From Bacteroidales bacterium (GTDB taxonomy: Bacteria; Bacteroidota; Bacteroidia; Bacteroidales; UBA932): DNA of 64,000 nucleotides. The notes beneath the pieces are model-generated. The model did no database searches, had not been told where the DNA came from, and worked only from the letters and a program-made list of their open reading frames with translations. Location of the stretch: contig JAEEVC010000008.1 of assembly GCA_016287075.1 (NCBI GenBank), forward strand, positions 44,475-108,474, read 5' to 3'. Of this stretch, positions 50,970 to 59,900 are shown one piece after another (position 1 is the first letter of the stretch; the number at the start of each line of letters is the position of its first letter). The position numbers and the translations under genes are program-made.

Positions 50970-53012
50970 TTGGTTCCACTCGTAGCAATCCTCGTCGTAC
51001 TGGCCTCCTGCCCGGTTTCCGGGCAGGAGGTTCCGGATACGCTCCCGGCGGCGAGGGTGGCGGTGCACCGGGTCGCCGTGCCCTCCGATACGGTTTCCGC
51101 GGAACGTCTCCGGGGGACTGTCAACGTGGCGGAGGCGCTGAAGGGCACCGGCGGGCTGCAGGTGAAAGACTACGGCGGGGCCGGCGGCCTGAAGACCGTC
51201 GATGTCCGCAGTCTCGGCAGCGCGCACACGGCTGTCTTCCTGGACGGCATTGCCGTGGACAATGCGCGGAATGCCCAGGTGGACCTCGGGCGCTTCTCGA
51301 CGGACGGCATGTCCGCCGTCTCCCTGTACAACGGGCAGGCGCCCATGGTGCTTATGTCCGCCCGCGAATACGGCAGCGCATCTGTGCTGTATCTGGAGTC
51401 GGCGCGGCCCGTTTTCGGACGGGAGCGGGACCATATCCGTGCCCATGTCCGGGGCGGATCCTTCGGAACAGTTTCACCGTCAGTGACTTGGGAACACAGG
51501 CTGGGCGAGCGGACGGCCCTCCGCACGGAGTTGGAGGGCATCGCGTCGAACGGCCGTTATCCCTTCCGGGCGCAGCATTTCCGTCAGGCGGAGGACGGAA
51601 GCTGGCGCGGTTATGACACGACGCTCGTCCGGGAAAACGGCGACCTCGCCAGCCTCCGCGCGGAGGTCCGCCTGTCCGGCTCCGTCCCGCAGGGGGAATG
51701 GACGGCGCGGGCATATGCCTACCTGTCCGAGCGGGGGTATCCCGGGCCGGTCGTGCGCCGGCCGGAGGCGGTCCCGATGGGCGCCGACCGGCAGGAGGAC
51801 GGCGATTTCTTCCTGCAGGGGAGCTACCGGCAGGGGCTCGGCGCGCGGTATCTGTTCCAGCTCCGGGGCAAGTGGGCGGAAATCCGGACCCATTATGCCA
51901 CCCATCCGGAGCGCAACCCGATGGCCGTGCCCTACGACAACCATTACCGGCAGCACCAGGGCTATGTCTCCGCCGCCCACCTGTATGTGCTTTCCTCCGT
52001 TTTTTCCCTGCACGGGGCGACCGACCTGGGGTATCAGGCCCTGGATGCGGACATCCGCCAGTTCACCCGGCCGTCGCGGTGGAGCGTGGCCGCCGCCGGC
52101 GCCGCCCGGCTGGACCTGCGCACCCTCCATGCCACGGCCAGCGTCCAGTATGCGCGGGCGTCGGACCGCTTTGATGCGTCCCGGGAGTCCGCCGGCGCCT
52201 TTTACCGGGACCGGCGTGTCCGGGACGGCTGGGCACCGGCGCTCATGCTCTCTTATGAACCATGGAAGTGGCTAAGCATCAGTGGATTCGTCAAGTGCTC
52301 CTGCCGGATGCCTTCCTTTGACGACCTGTATTATACCCTGCTCGGCAATTCCGACCTCAGGCCGGAATACGCGGACCAGGCGGACCTTGCCGTCCGCCTG
52401 AACTTCCCGGCGGGCCCCTGGGCATTCGGCCTCTCGGCGGAAGGATGGCGGAACCGCGTGACGGACAAGATCATCGCGCTTCCGACCGCCAACCAGTTCC
52501 GCTGGAGCATGTACAATATCGGCCGCGTGGACGTGACCGGCGCCGATGTGCTGCTGTCCGCCCGTTATGGGGAGAAAGCGCGCTCCGGGATGTTTCGCGG
52601 CGGCCTGTCGCTGCGCTATACGTTCCAGCGTGCGTTGGACCATACGACCCCGTCCGCCCTTTCCTACGGGCAGCAGATCCCCTATATCCCGCGCCACAGC
52701 GCGACACTCTCGGCCGATGTCGCCTGGCGGGCCTGGTCGGCGGAATGGACCACGCTCCTGACCGGCCGCCGCTTCAGCAGTTCGGTCAATCTTCCGGAAT
52801 ATGCCGTAGCGCCCTGGGCCACCTCGGACCTGCGTGTCTCGTATCGGTTCGCAGCGGCCGCCCGGCCCGTTCCGGCCCTCTCTCCGCTGACCCTGCGCCT
52901 GTCGCTGAACAACCTCCTGGGGGCGCAATACGAAATCGTCCGCGGCTATCCCATGCCCGGTGTGAACCTGCTGGTGACGGCCGCGGTCGCGTTCGGAGGG
53001 GAATCCCGCTAA
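50970..53012 (+). CDS. BtuB-like TonB-dependent receptor (TTG start)
   Basis: The 680-residue receptor has no ATG near its signal peptide. The best start is TTG at 50970, four bases after the previous stop, which gives (M)VPLVAILVVLASCPVSGQ. The plug contains VKDYGGAGGLKTVDVRSLGSAHTAVFLDG, a stretch I associate with BtuB-type receptors of Bacteroidetes. The rest is a barrel. Its stop codon overlaps the opposing FKBP stop. The similarity suggests a cofactor-sized ligand, but there is no cobalamin riboswitch in front of the operon. Confidence 0.8.
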   Translation: MVPLVAILVVLASCPVSGQEVPDTLPAARVAVHRVAVPSDTVSAERLRGTVNVAEALKGTGGLQVKDYGGAGGLKTVDVRSLGSAHTAVFLDGIAVDNARNAQVDLGRFSTDGMSAVSLYNGQAPMVLMSAREYGSASVLYLESARPVFGRERDHIRAHVRGGSFGTVSPSVTWEHRLGERTALRTELEGIASNGRYPFRAQHFRQAEDGSWRGYDTTLVRENGDLASLRAEVRLSGSVPQGEWTARAYAYLSERGYPGPVVRRPEAVPMGADRQEDGDFFLQGSYRQGLGARYLFQLRGKWAEIRTHYATHPERNPMAVPYDNHYRQHQGYVSAAHLYVLSSVFSLHGATDLGYQALDADIRQFTRPSRWSVAAAGAARLDLRTLHATASVQYARASDRFDASRESAGAFYRDRRVRDGWAPALMLSYEPWKWLSISGFVKCSCRMPSFDDLYYTLLGNSDLRPEYADQADLAVRLNFPAGPWAFGLSAEGWRNRVTDKIIALPTANQFRWSMYNIGRVDVTGADVLLSARYGEKARSGMFRGGLSLRYTFQRALDHTTPSALSYGQQIPYIPRHSATLSADVAWRAWSAEWTTLLTGRRFSSSVNLPEYAVAPWATSDLRVSYRFAAAARPVPALSPLTLRLSLNNLLGAQYEIVRGYPMPGVNLLVTAAVAFGGESR

Positions 53013-53614
53013 AGGACCTCGAGGAGTTCGACGACGAACTTGAGGGCGCTGTAGGGAGGGATGGCGCTGCCGGCGCCGTGCTCGCCGTAAGCGAGCTGGT
53101 AGGGCAGGTAGAGCTCGTATTTGGCGCCTTCGGCCATCAGCTGGAGGCCTTCCGTCCAGCCCTTGATGACCTGGTTCAGCCCAAAGACGGCGGGTTCGCC
53201 GCGCTTGTAGGAGCTGTCGAAGATCTGGCCGTCCGGGAACGTGCCTTCATAGTGGCAGCGGACCTGGTCGGTGGCCTTCGGCTTCCTGCCGGTGCCTTCC
53301 TGGATAACCTTGTACATCAGGCCGCTTTTCGTGGCGCGGACCTCGGGGTCGCGGGCGGCCTTGGCGAGGAATTTCTCGCCCTCTTCCTTCGCGGCGGCGC
53401 CGGCGACGGCGGCCCGCTCCTGCTGCTCGGCCTCCATCTCGGCGTAGAACTGCTCCAGGGCGTCCCCGGCCTCTTCCATCGTCAGGGCCAGGTCGCGGCC
53501 TTCCAGCATGTCGCGCAGGCCGGCGACGAAATCATTGAAATTGAGGCCGTGGACCCCGTTCTGGAGGAGGTTCCCGGCGAGGCTCATGCCGAAAGCATAA
53601 CTTTTCTTGTCCAT
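53009..53614 (-). CDS. FKBP-type peptidyl-prolyl isomerase
   Basis: The 201-residue protein has the FKBP N-terminal dimerisation helices (about 1-80) and an FKBP domain (about 95-201). The FKBP domain contains VRCHYEGTFPDGQIFDSSY and LPYQLAYGEHGAGSAIPPYSAL. There is no signal peptide, so it is probably cytosolic. The promoter TATCTTTG is at 53645-53652. Confidence 0.93.
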   Translation of the reverse strand: MDKKSYAFGMSLAGNLLQNGVHGLNFNDFVAGLRDMLEGRDLALTMEEAGDALEQFYAEMEAEQQERAAVAGAAAKEEGEKFLAKAARDPEVRATKSGLMYKVIQEGTGRKPKATDQVRCHYEGTFPDGQIFDSSYKRGEPAVFGLNQVIKGWTEGLQLMAEGAKYELYLPYQLAYGEHGAGSAIPPYSALKFVVELLEVL

Positions 53615-53644
53615 GTTGTCTTGATTCTTTGGGTTTGGCGGGAG

Positions 53645-53672
53645 CAAAGATACGTTTTTTTTCGTAAGTTTG
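53645..53672. promoter_or_regulatory. Back-to-back promoters for fkbp and pnuC
   Basis: A minus-strand TATCTTTG (53652 to 53645) serves the FKBP gene. A plus-strand TAAGTTTG (53665-53672) is 8 bases before the pnuC ATG. Confidence 0.55.
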
Positions 53673-53680
53673 CAGACTGC

Positions 53681-54256
53681 ATGGACATCATCAAAGCCAT
53701 AGAAGTTTTCGCGTTCGTGACCGGCATCCTGTATGTGGTGCTGGAGATCGGGCAGAAGAACCTGATGTGGGTGGTCGGGATCCTGACCGGCGCCGCCTGC
53801 GCCTATTCCTTCGGCGCGCAGCGGATCTATGCATCGATGGGACTGAACATCTATTACGTCGTCGTTTCCTGCATCGGCCTCCGGCAGTGGCGGCGGGACG
53901 GCGCCCAGGTCGCCGAAGGGGCGATCCACCTGCAGCGGCTGACGCGCCGGACCGGCCTGTGGAGCGCGGCGGTTTTCGTCGTCGGCTCCCTCCTCCTGAT
54001 CGCCCTCCTGCGGGCTTTGGGCGACCCGGAATCGCCGATCGACGCGATCGTTACGGTGATGAGCGCCATCGGGACCTGGTGGCTCGCGAAGAGCTATCCC
54101 GAGCAGTGGATGGTCTGGATCGTGGCGGATGTGGTCTCCTGCGTGCTCTGCATCCGCGCCGGCCTGTACTGGATGTCCGTGCTGTACCTGGCCTATGCCG
54201 TTTCGGCGGTGTACGGCTATTTCCACTGGATGAGAAAAGGAACCTATATCGAATGA
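53681..54256 (+). CDS. pnuC: PnuC-family vitamin precursor transporter
   Basis: The 191-residue protein has about seven membrane segments and the family patterns NLMWVVGIL and GTWWLAKSYPEQWMVWIV. PnuC proteins take up nicotinamide riboside or mononucleotide, and relatives take up thiamine or riboflavin. No riboswitch or partner kinase is nearby, so the substrate is uncertain. It overlaps the next gene by ATGA. Confidence 0.85.
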   Translation: MDIIKAIEVFAFVTGILYVVLEIGQKNLMWVVGILTGAACAYSFGAQRIYASMGLNIYYVVVSCIGLRQWRRDGAQVAEGAIHLQRLTRRTGLWSAAVFVVGSLLLIALLRALGDPESPIDAIVTVMSAIGTWWLAKSYPEQWMVWIVADVVSCVLCIRAGLYWMSVLYLAYAVSAVYGYFHWMRKGTYIE

Positions 54257-55362
54257 AAAGAATGCTGACCCTTCTGGCCGCCCTGCTCCTCGGATGGAGC
54301 GCTCCGGCCCAGGAAGCCCCCGCCCGAGCGGAAGGCTACCATTATGTCAATGCGACGGAACTGCCCCTCGGCGGCAAGGTCCTTCCGGAAACTTCGGCCC
54401 GCTACGAGCGGCTCCCCGCCTCGCTGGAAGGCGTCGCCCGGAAGCCGGTCTGGCGGCTCGGCCGCAACAGCGCCGGCCTCTATGTCCGTTTCCGCAGCGA
54501 CGCGACCGCCGTCCGCCTGCGCTGGACCTCGCTGGGCAAGCACTACATGAACCACATGTCCCCGACGGGCGACCGCGGCGTGGACCTGTACATCCTCAAT
54601 GACAAGGGACAGTGGCAGTTCGCCCGCAGCGGCCGGCCGGGCAAGGAGGCGACGACCGATGCGCTTGTCATCGAGCACATGGCGCCGAAGATGCGGGAGT
54701 TCATGGTCTATCTGTCGCTGTATGACGGGGTTACGGACCTGGAAATCGGTGTTCCGGAGGGGGCTGTCATCGAGCAGCCGGCCTTGGAGAGCCCGAAACG
54801 GTCGCGTCCGGTCATCATGTACGGGACCAGCATCCTTCAGGGCGGCTGCGCCTGCCGTCCCGGGATGGCTTACACGAACATCCTGTCCCGCCGCCTGGAC
54901 CGGGAGGTCATCAATCTCGGCTTCAGCGGCAATGCCCTCCTCGATCCGGAAATCGCCCGCTGGATGGCCTCCGCGCCGGATCCGGGCGTGTTCGTGCTGG
55001 ATGAGTCCCCGAACTGTTCGGCGAAGCTCATCGAAGAGAAGGGGGAGGCCTTCTTCCGCATCCTCCGCGACGCCCATCCGGACGTGCCGGTGGTGTTCGT
55101 GGACATGACCCCGTTCCCTTACCGGGTCTTCGACCAGGAATGTGACAAGAACGTCGCCCGGATTTCCGCAGCCCAGCGCGCGCTGTATGAACGCCTCAAG
55201 AAGGCGGGCGAGAAACGGATCTATTTCGTGCCGGGCGACCGGATGCTCAGCCCCGACGGCGAGGGCTCCGTGGACGGAAGGCACCTGACGGACCTGGATA
55301 TGGTCCACTATGCCGACCTGTTGGAGCCCGTTCTTCGGAAGGCCTTGAAAAAGAGCAGGTAA
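54253..55362 (+). CDS. Exported SGNH/GDSL hydrolase
   Basis: The 369-residue protein has a signal peptide and an N-terminal beta-sandwich (about 25-170, SGNH_N type). The SGNH domain (about 180-369) has the catalytic Ser in IMYGTSILQGG, the oxyanion Gly/Asn in GFSGNA, and the Asp-His pair in LTDLDMVHYAD. It is probably an esterase acting on sugars. Translational coupling with pnuC (ATGA overlap) is visible, though the functional link is unclear. Confidence 0.88.
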   Translation: MKRMLTLLAALLLGWSAPAQEAPARAEGYHYVNATELPLGGKVLPETSARYERLPASLEGVARKPVWRLGRNSAGLYVRFRSDATAVRLRWTSLGKHYMNHMSPTGDRGVDLYILNDKGQWQFARSGRPGKEATTDALVIEHMAPKMREFMVYLSLYDGVTDLEIGVPEGAVIEQPALESPKRSRPVIMYGTSILQGGCACRPGMAYTNILSRRLDREVINLGFSGNALLDPEIARWMASAPDPGVFVLDESPNCSAKLIEEKGEAFFRILRDAHPDVPVVFVDMTPFPYRVFDQECDKNVARISAAQRALYERLKKAGEKRIYFVPGDRMLSPDGEGSVDGRHLTDLDMVHYADLLEPVLRKALKKSR

Positions 55363-55363
55363 C

Positions 55364-55981
55364 ATGGAGCAGTATCCCTCGCAACTGCTCGCCGACGCGG
55401 TCGATGCGATCTCCTCGCTGCCGGGTGTCGGCCGCCGGAGCGCCCTCCGGCTGGCCCTTCACCTGCTGAAGCAGCCCGCCGAGCATGTCCATCATTTCAC
55501 CGACTCCGTCGCGCGGCTCCGGGACGAGGTCCGCTATTGCCGGATCTGCCGGATGATCGCGGACGGGGACGTCTGCTCGATCTGCGCCGACCGCTCCCGT
55601 GACGCGCGCACGGTCTGTGTCGTGGAAAGCGTCCGCGACGTGATGAGCATTGAAAACACCGGGCAGTACCATGGCGTTTACCATGTGCTGGGCGGGATTA
55701 TTTCGCCCATCAGCGGCGTCGGCCCGTCCGACCTGACCATCAAGGACCTGGTGGAACGGGTGCGCGCACTGGAGGATCCCGCGTCGGCGGAGGTGATCCT
55801 GGCGCTTCCCGGGGATGTGGAAGGGGAGACGACCGCATTTTACATTTACCGCCAGATCGCCCCGAGCGGCATCCGCGTGACCGCGCTGGCCCGCGGCCTC
55901 GGCTTCGGGGATGACCTCGAATATGCCGACGAACTGACCCTCGGCCGCTCCATCACCGGCCGGGTGGCCTTCAAGCCATAG
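55364..55981 (+). CDS. recR: Recombination protein RecR
   Basis: RecR works with RecO and RecF to load RecA at gaps. The 205-residue protein has the helix-hairpin-helix (LPGVGRRSALRLALHLL), the four-Cys zinc finger (YCRICRMIADGDVCSIC) and a Toprim domain (VCVVESVRDV...). Confidence 0.96.
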   Translation: MEQYPSQLLADAVDAISSLPGVGRRSALRLALHLLKQPAEHVHHFTDSVARLRDEVRYCRICRMIADGDVCSICADRSRDARTVCVVESVRDVMSIENTGQYHGVYHVLGGIISPISGVGPSDLTIKDLVERVRALEDPASAEVILALPGDVEGETTAFYIYRQIAPSGIRVTALARGLGFGDDLEYADELTLGRSITGRVAFKP

Positions 55982-55985
55982 TACC

Positions 55986-56561
55986 ATGCCGTTGATACTC
56001 AGCGCAATCCTTTTGGGCATTTCCCTGTGCGCGGACTGCTTCGCGGTTTCGCTCTGCTCGTCCGTCGGCCTCGACCGCGCCCGGATCCGGGAAAAGGTCT
56101 GGAAAGTTGCCGTCGTGTTCGCCATCGTCCAGACGGGCTTTTTCCTCGCCGGCTGGGCGGTCGGCATGGGCTTCGACACGCTCCTGTCCGGCTGGTTCTC
56201 CCGCTTCGAGACGGTCTCAGGCTGGATCGGCTTCCTGCTGCTCCTGTTCGTCGGCGGCTCGATGGTCCTTGAAGCGTTGAAAGGGGAAGAGACGCGGCTC
56301 AGTCTCAATGGGTTCTGGCCCATCGTTCTCGGCGGCGTCGCCACGAGCATCGACGCCCTGACCGTCGGCCTCTCCTACGGCATCGACGGCACCCGCTGGC
56401 CAGAAATCTGGCCTGCAGCCGTTTCCATTGCCGTCTTCACGGCGCTGTCCGTCCTCGTCGGCATGCTCTTCGGCGCCGCCATCGGCACCCGCTTCGGCCG
56501 CCCCGCCCGCTTTGCCGGCGGGGCCATCCTCATCGCCCTCGGTGTGACGATGCTGTTCTGA
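55986..56561 (+). CDS. mntP: Manganese efflux pump MntP
   Basis: The 191-residue protein has six membrane segments. The conserved acidic residues lie in ISLCADCFAVSL and GGVATSIDALTVGLSYG. MntP exports manganese from the cytosol. No manganese riboswitch is visible in front of it. Confidence 0.92.
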   Translation: MPLILSAILLGISLCADCFAVSLCSSVGLDRARIREKVWKVAVVFAIVQTGFFLAGWAVGMGFDTLLSGWFSRFETVSGWIGFLLLLFVGGSMVLEALKGEETRLSLNGFWPIVLGGVATSIDALTVGLSYGIDGTRWPEIWPAAVSIAVFTALSVLVGMLFGAAIGTRFGRPARFAGGAILIALGVTMLF

Positions 56562-56721
56562 TGGGTCGTGGCGGATAAGTGTTTGATTATAAGCTGACAG
56601 CGATATGTTGCCCCTTTGCATAGTGATGGGGCAATAATGCGGAAGTTGCTTTCTTTCAGTGTCCTATCTGCCACGCCCCTGCCGCCTTGTGGCGATGTTA
56701 TGTGTTTTTTTTTGAGTATCA

Positions 56722-56753
56722 TTTTTTTTTTGGGGGGGGGTATAGTATCTTTG
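56722..56753 (+). promoter_or_regulatory. Homopolymer-containing promoter of the LRR lipoprotein unit
   Basis: A -7 TATCTTTG (56746-56753) is preceded by T10 (56722-56731) and G9 (56732-56740). The TTTG formed at the T/G junction (56729-56732) lies 13 bases from the -7 element, against the usual 19. A hairpin TTGCCCC/GGGGCAA (56607-56633) lies further up. The G tract sits in the promoter spacer, so its length would set the element spacing. Confidence 0.6.
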
Positions 56754-56771
56754 CAGAAAAGACAGATTATT

Positions 56772-56948
56772 ATGCATAATATGACAGCTATGCATGATTG
56801 CCAAAACGGGTATGGGAGAACGCGTTACTGTCCTCCTGTGACCCGTTGCATGGTGTTCTCTTCAGACGCATCCTTTCTGAAGAGTGATAGCGAAGAGAGT
56901 ATGACCGAAACCATCGGAGAGTGGGATTTCGAAATCGAATGGGACTGA
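56772..56948 (+). CDS. 58-residue small protein preceding the LRR lipoprotein
   Basis: The frame from the ATG at 56772 (MHNMTAMHDCQ...) ends at 56948, 12 bases before the LRR gene. An ATG at 56781 is also possible. It has no hydrophobic segment. It ends in a Ser/Glu-rich and Trp-Asp-rich tail with a P-x-V-x-x-x-x-F pattern, similar to small Bacteroidales proteins that precede surface lipoprotein genes. It lies directly after the promoter, so it would be the first gene of the transcript. Function unknown. Confidence 0.5.
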   Translation: MHNMTAMHDCQNGYGRTRYCPPVTRCMVFSSDASFLKSDSEESMTETIGEWDFEIEWD

Positions 56949-56960
56949 GAATCATCGATC

Positions 56961-59900
56961 ATGAAACATAGATATTTGTACCTTTCCCTGGCCGGTCTCA
57001 TCCTCTCCGCCTGCGTTGTGAAAGAGAATGACTCCGCGGCCGCGAATCCCGAAGACGAAGTGTTCTTCGCTACGATTGAGGACCCTTCGAGCCGGGTCTA
57101 TGTCGATGACGGACTCCACGTGCTCTGGAATGCCGATGACCGGATCTCCCTTTTTAATCATAACACCCGTAACCAGGAGTTTTGGTTCACGGGGAATGAC
57201 GGAGACAAATCCGGAATATTCGCCATGGTTTACCACGGGACGCCTGTCGGGAGCGCTCTCCTCCTGAATAAGCAGTATGCAGTATATCCTTATCGGGAAG
57301 AGACCTGTATTTCAGACGACGGAACCCTCTCGGTCATCCTGCCGGCGGAACAGGCCTATCGCGAGAATTCCTTTGGAAGGGAATCAAATACGATGATTTC
57401 TGTTTCGGATGATTACCAGATGGAATTCAAGAATCTCTGCGGCTACCTGACGCTCCGGCTATTCGGCGACAATGTTTCCGTTTCTTCCATCTCCCTTAAG
57501 GGAAACAATTCCGAACCGCTTGCCGGACAGGCGACGGTTGTCGCCAGCCCGAATTCGGCGCCTTCCCTTACCTTCGATGCATCGGCGACGCCGGAACTGT
57601 CCATTCACTTCGATACTCCCGTTCTCCTTGGGGACAGTCCGGATCATGCTACAGTGTTCTGGTTGGTGATCCCTCCGGTGAGGTTCAGTCAAGGCATCAC
57701 ATTGACGGTAACGGACAGCGATGGCGTCCGGTTCGAAAAAAAGGCTTCATCAGATTTCACCATTGAACGGAACACCCTGTACAAGATGGCTCTCCTGCGG
57801 GTCGGGCCTGCGATTCCTGGTGAAGTGCCGCATGTTTTCCTGGATAAAAAGATGTTAACCCTTGGTGTCGGCGAGTCCGCCGTCCTGCACGCGACCGTCT
57901 ACCCGGAGGATGCGACGGACAAGACGGTCGTCTGGACTTCTTCGGACGAAAGTGTCGCGACGGTGGATGGCGAAGGCTGCGTCACCGCTGTAAAACCAGG
58001 AAGGACTATCATTACGGCTAAAACGGGAGAAGGGATGGCGGTTTGTAATGTGACAGTAACGGGAGAGGAGGATGACCCCATTATTTTCGCGGATCAAATC
58101 CTGAAAACAGCGCTTTTGTTTCGTTTTGATACGAACAAGGATGGGGAACTCTCGTATAAAGAAGCAGCAGCCGTCACTTCCATGGAATACGCTGTCGCCC
58201 ACTATGCGGAACATGTCAACTCAATTACCTCCTTTGACGAGTTCCAGTTCTTTACGGGCGTGACATCGCTTCCGGAAAAGTATTTTACCGGTTGGGAGAG
58301 CCTGTCCAGCATCGTCTTGCCTCCAAGCATGACAAGTGTAAGCAAAAATGCGTTCTACAATTGTCACGCCTTGAAATCCGTGGTGCTCCCGGAGGTCGTG
58401 ACGACCATAGAATCCGGGGCTTTTTACGGATGCGACAACCTGTCTTCGTTCGTCTTGCCACAGGCCGTGACCCGTATCGAAAACAGTGCGTTCTCTGGTT
58501 GTGAAAGCCTGGCTTCCGTGGATCTTCCTGAAGGGCTGGACTATTTGGGGGCGAGTGCCTTTGCTAATTGTAAAAGTCTCTCTTCCATCAACCTTCCGTC
58601 TGGACTGAGCGAAATTGCCAGTGCCACTTTCAGTGGCTGCGAATCACTGACGGCTTTCCATCTTCCTGCAGGCATTACAGGTATTGGAGCCGGTGCTTTT
58701 GCTTATTCTGGCCTTCAGTCCATCCTCATCCCCAAGTCGGTGACTTCTATCGGAGGCGGTCTCTTCGCAGGATGCAGCAGCTTGGCCTCTCTGGAAGTCG
58801 AAGCGGGGAATCCCGTGTATGATTCCCGGGACCACTGCAATGCCGTCATCAAAACCGAGTTGGGCCAACTGTTTTTTGGAGGAAGCATCAATACCGTGAT
58901 TCCGGGCAGCGTGACCAGTATCGCCGATCGTGCTTTCTATAAGTGTTCCGTCCCGCATGCCTTTGTGATCCCCGGAAATGTGACATCTGTCGGAGAAGAT
59001 GCATTCCGGTACTGCCTGAATCTTTCTTCGCTGACGATTTCCGAAGGGGTGGAACGCCTGGACCGGACCTCCTTTGCGTATTGTGACGACCTTACCTCGG
59101 TCATCATACCCAGCTCCATGCTGGAGATAGGAGGCTGTGCTTTTTATGGTTGTCATGGCCTCGCATCCGTTCAGGTCAATGCCATCACCCCACCTATAGC
59201 AGGAATTGAAATTTTTGACTGGACGACCGACTGTCCGATTTGGGTTCCCGCCGAATCTGTCGAACTGTATAAGACGAGTAGGAATTGGAGCAAGTTGAGC
59301 TCCCGAATCCAGGCAAAACCTTCCTTTCCCGGTGAAGTGGCGCAGGTTTTCCTGGATAAGACGGTGTTAAACCTAGTCGTCGGCAATGCTATCGTCTTGC
59401 ATGCGACGGTCCTCCCGGAAGATGCGACGGACAAAACGGTCATCTGGACGTCTTCTGACGAAAGTGTCGCGACGGTGGATGGCGTAGGCTGCGTCACCGC
59501 TGTAAAACCAGGCATTGCTGTCATTATGGCAAAAGCGGGAGAAGAGATGGCGTTTTGTACTGTGACGGTAAAGGAAACTGGGGGGAATGGGGAGAATGAT
59601 CCCATCGTTTTCGCGGATGAAACACTGAAAGCAAAACTGCTGATCCGGTTTGATACGGACGGCGACGGTGAACTCTCGTATAAAGAAGCCGCAGCCGTCA
59701 CCTCCATGGAAAACTTTGTCATCGGCGTAGCGGTCAAGTCAATTACCTCCTTTGACGAGTTCCAGTACTTTACGGGCGTAACAACGCTTCCTGAAAAGTG
59801 TTTTGCCGATTGGGAGAGCCTGTCCAGCATCGTCTTTCCTCCAAGAGTGACAAGTGTAAGCAAAAATGCGTTCTACAATTGTCACGCCTTGAAATCCGTG

